Notes under the pieces: model-generated | The model's input: only the letters and a program-made list of their open reading frames with translations | Database searches by the model: none | What the model was told of the DNA's origin: nothing | Assembly (NCBI GenBank): GCA_001781435.1 | Contig: MFLV01000023.1 | Coordinates: forward strand, 11,191 to 49,395 | Source: Candidatus Kaiserbacteria bacterium RIFCSPLOWO2_01_FULL_51_21 | Lineage (GTDB): Bacteria; Patescibacteriota; Minisyncoccia; Phycocordibacterales; 2-01-FULL-51-21 | Reading direction: 5' to 3' | Length of the DNA stretch: 38,205 nucleotides | Made by a program: the position numbers and the translations under genes | Shown here: one piece after another, positions 36,171 through 38,205 of the stretch | How positions within the stretch are numbered: the first letter of the stretch is position 1 | Layout of the letters: each line of letters starts with the position of its first letter

Positions 36171-37352
36171 ATGTTCGATTTGAAAGTAATCCATTCCGTG
36201 CTTGACCAGCTTGAGGAAGAGCGGGGTATCCCGCGGGGAAAAGTGCTTGAGGCGATTGAGACGGCGCTTGCGACCGCATATAAAAAGGAATACGGCAAAC
36301 GCGGACAAATTATCCGGGCGGCGTTTGATTTGGGAAGCGGCAATACTCAATTTTTCCAAGTGAAGATTGTTGTCGAGCCTTCTCAGGTCATCATGGAAGA
36401 CGAAGAAAAAAGGGACGAAAACGACGAGCGTGTGCGGTTCAACCCCGAACACCATATCTTTCTCGACGATGCGCGCAAAATCAAAAAAGATGCGCAGCTT
36501 GATGACGAACTTATCTTTCCTCTTGAATCCAAAGGCGATTACGGCCGTATCGCGGCGCAAACCGCCAAGCAGGTCATTATTCAAAAAATCCGCGAAGCGG
36601 AAAAAGTCTCCGTGCTTGAAGAATTTGGGGAGCGCGAAGGAGACATCGTCTCGGGCACCGTTCAGCGCGTCGAGCGGGGAAATCTTTTTGTTGACCTTGG
36701 CCGCGCCACCGGTATCTTGCCCTACGAAGAGCAGATTCCGGGCGAGCGGTACCGGCAGGGAGAGCGCATCCGGGCGTATCTTTTCTCTGTCGAGGAAAGC
36801 CCGCGTGGCGTGTTTTTGCGTCTTTCGCGTGCCCACCCCCAATTTCTCGTAAAACTTTTTGCGCTTGAAGCACCGGAAGTCGCAAGTGGCGTCGTCGAGA
36901 TTAAAACAATCGCACGAGAGGCGGGTTCCCGCTCAAAAATAGCCGTTGCTTCCCGCGATGAGCATATTGACCCGGTCGGGTCCCTTGTCGGCCAGCGGGG
37001 CGTGCGCGTTTCAACCGTGATGAGCGAACTCGGCGGAGAAAAAATAGACATCATCGAGTGGTCCTCGGACCCGCGCCAATTTATCGAAGACGCCCTCTCT
37101 CCGGCCAAGGTCCTGGGGGTTACCATTGATGAGGCAACGCGCAGGGCGGTTGTTGAGGTCTCTTCCGAACAGCAGTCCCTCGCGATCGGCAAAGGCGGGC
37201 AAAACGTGCGCCTCGCGGCAAAACTTACCGGCTGGAAAATAGATATTCAATCTCTCCGCGGCGAATCGCTCGCGGAATCTGGAGAAAGCGGAAAACCAGA
37301 ATTAAAAACTGAAAGTACCCCAATACCAGAAGCATCTCAAAAGTCCGAGTAA
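36171..37352 (+). CDS. nusA: Transcription termination/antitermination factor NusA
   Basis: NusA binds RNA polymerase and RNA, affecting pausing, termination and antitermination. The 393-residue product starts MFDLKVIHSVLDQLEEERGI, with the N-terminal RNAP-binding domain (~1-135: VLEAIETALATAYKKEYG, RIAAQTAKQVIIQKIREAEK), an S1 domain (~150-225: GDIVSGTVQRVERGNLFVDL, LPYEEQIPGERYRQGERIRA), then two KH domains including RSKIAVASRDEHIDPVGSLV and LAIGKGGQNVRLAAKLTGWK (GxxG motif). A short acidic Glu/Ser tail ends it; there are no E. coli-type AR repeats. The gene is alone, without the usual rimP upstream, and ends in a strong terminator. Confidence 0.96.
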   Translation: MFDLKVIHSVLDQLEEERGIPRGKVLEAIETALATAYKKEYGKRGQIIRAAFDLGSGNTQFFQVKIVVEPSQVIMEDEEKRDENDERVRFNPEHHIFLDDARKIKKDAQLDDELIFPLESKGDYGRIAAQTAKQVIIQKIREAEKVSVLEEFGEREGDIVSGTVQRVERGNLFVDLGRATGILPYEEQIPGERYRQGERIRAYLFSVEESPRGVFLRLSRAHPQFLVKLFALEAPEVASGVVEIKTIAREAGSRSKIAVASRDEHIDPVGSLVGQRGVRVSTVMSELGGEKIDIIEWSSDPRQFIEDALSPAKVLGVTIDEATRRAVVEVSSEQQSLAIGKGGQNVRLAAKLTGWKIDIQSLRGESLAESGESGKPELKTESTPIPEASQKSE

Positions 37353-37353
37353 A

Positions 37354-37390
37354 CAAAAATACCCTCCGCTTCAGGCGGAGGGTATTTTTG
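37354..37390. terminator. Bidirectional terminator between nusA and the glycine-rich gene
   Basis: CAAAAATACCCTCCGC (37,354-37,369) pairs fully with 37,375-37,390, loop TTCAG. T-runs flank the stem on both strands, so it can serve both convergent genes. Confidence 0.9.
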
Positions 37391-37399
37391 ATGTCCTTT

Positions 37400-38205
37400 T
37401 TAAAATTCCCAAACAACAATCATGCCGCTTCCGCCTGCGGTGCCAACGACACCCGCGTCAGCGAATGTTAGTATACCAGTGTTATTCGGGTCACTTCCAT
37501 AATAACCTGTACCGCCCGCACCCCCACCCCCATTTACTCCTGCGATCGCTCCACCTGCTCGTGTGCCGCCACCGCCAAAAAAGGAACCGCCACCAGACCC
37601 TCCGATACCCCCAGAGCCTTTGCCGCCAACTCCTCCGGGATCTCCGCGAAGATTAAGATTTCCTAAGCTCCCGAGGCCTCCACCCCCCCCCAGTCCCGTG
37701 TTTCCGAAACCTCCGGCACCTCCTAGAGCTTGGCAAAGAGAAGGAGATCCAAAAGTGGAAGTACCTCCAGAACCTCCACTAACAGCTTGGCCGCTTGCGG
37801 CAGAACCACCGGCGCCTACTGTAAAAGGAATACTATTAATAGCTGAAACGTCGACAAGTTTTTTACAATAGCCTCCTCCACCACCACCACCACCTCCGCA
37901 GTTAGCTGGCCAATTATTGCCATCCCAGGTACAACTTCGAGCTCCACCGCCGCCGCCGCCAACAACTTCAACAAGAATCTTTGTAATGCCTGCGGGTTTG
38001 GTCCATGTACCAGCACCTGCTGTAGTAAAAGTTTTGACCGATTGATAGAGGCCCCCACTACTACTCGGCCACGCTGTAATGCAATCTGCTCCAATGCAGT
38101 ATTTTGGAGAGGTGACCTTGGGGTCAGTTCCGCCAAGCGCCTGGAGGAGTTGTGAGGCGACTGAGTTTTGTCCAATGAGGTCGGTTGCCGTGATGGAGCT
38201 CGTCT
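37400..38205 (-). CDS. Glycine-rich-domain surface protein (C-terminal part)
   Basis: A continuous minus-strand frame of 268 codons runs from the right edge of the window to a TAA at 37,400-37,402; the N-terminus is outside. The visible part opens with DLIGQNSVASQLLQALGG and SPKYCIGADCITAWP, a Cys-pair segment. Then comes VKTFTTAGAGTWTKPAGITK followed by ILVEVVGGGGGG, the standard entry to a glycine-rich domain (family pattern TWTxPxGVTxVxVxxxGGGGGG). About 150 Gly-rich residues follow, with further cysteines (ARSCTWDG, PTNCGGG, GGYCKK, SLCQA), and it ends GGSGMIVVWEF. Such domains occur in phage tail and bacterial surface proteins. Likely exported (inference). Confidence 0.75.
   Translation of the reverse strand, partial: TSSITATDLIGQNSVASQLLQALGGTDPKVTSPKYCIGADCITAWPSSSGGLYQSVKTFTTAGAGTWTKPAGITKILVEVVGGGGGGARSCTWDGNNWPANCGGGGGGGGGYCKKLVDVSAINSIPFTVGAGGSAASGQAVSGGSGGTSTFGSPSLCQALGGAGGFGNTGLGGGGGLGSLGNLNLRGDPGGVGGKGSGGIGGSGGGSFFGGGGTRAGGAIAGVNGGGGAGGTGYYGSDPNNTGILTFADAGVVGTAGGSGMIVVWEF

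Noticed and set aside
37816-38175. 119-residue minus-strand frame in the glycine-rich region
   Set aside because: It is in another frame from the continuous 268-codon frame that encodes a coherent glycine-rich domain; its residues show no family pattern.

Overview
The window looks like a chromosomal segment of a Candidate Phyla Radiation (Patescibacteria/Parcubacteria-type) bacterium. This is an inference from gene content: r-proteins with basic low-complexity tails, a DUF5674-like gene, a compact type IV pilus locus, a ComEC whose metallo-beta-lactamase part is a separate gene, and few biosynthetic genes. TGA is used as a stop (for example sodA, pilC, pgk), so this is code 11 and not the UGA=Gly code of Gracilibacteria/SR1. 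No rRNA, tRNA, CRISPR array or transposase gene was seen.

Layout. 1-17,047 (minus strand) is the str-S10-spc block in classical order: rpsL, rpsG, fusA, tuf, rpsJ, rplC, rplD, rplW, rplB, rpsS, rplV, rpsC, rplP, rpmC, rpsQ, rplN, rplX, rplE, rpsN, rpsH, rplF, rplR and partial rpsE. The order is conserved but interrupted by foreign-looking cargo: a YbjN-like gene between fusA and tuf, an AT-rich membrane/winged-helix gene between rpsJ and rplC, a DUF5674-like gene plus an unknown gene between rplB and rpsS, and two small genes between rpsG and fusA. Terminators and good promoters split the block into several transcription units. 17,048-27,400 is mixed: rpmB, a ComEC-type metallo-hydrolase, a histidine phosphatase, a fatty-acid desaturase, Fe/Mn superoxide dismutase, ComEC channel, RNase HI, RecJ, a HIT protein, a HAD phosphatase and a stand-alone HldE-type heptose kinase. 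27,500-35,190 (minus) is a type IV pilus operon (pilB, pilC, three pseudopilins, one large exported protein) running into tpiA and pgk. 35,228-38,205 holds an orphan OmpR-type winged-helix protein divergent from pilB, a structured leader, nusA, and the C-terminal part of a glycine-rich surface protein.

Functional threads. Translation and transcription machinery dominates. ComEC, its detached hydrolase, RecJ and the pilus locus together suggest DNA uptake and processing. Tpi and Pgk are lower glycolysis.

The most unusual signals are non-coding. (1) A family of inverted-repeat elements with CCCCGTAGTAGATTTT arms (three copies) whose edges carry promoter hexamers. (2) Short-unit inverted tandem spacers of two sequence types (TTCGTAATTC-like and GTTAGC-like) at many gene junctions, one forming the 3' end of rplV. 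(3) A GGGGTTGAC -35 context shared by the tuf, nusA and rpsS promoters. (4) At least six genes whose -10 box lies 6-9 nt from the start codon (leaderless), contrasted with a small set of accessory genes that have strong Shine-Dalgarno sites. (5) Structured leaders before rplC and nusA.
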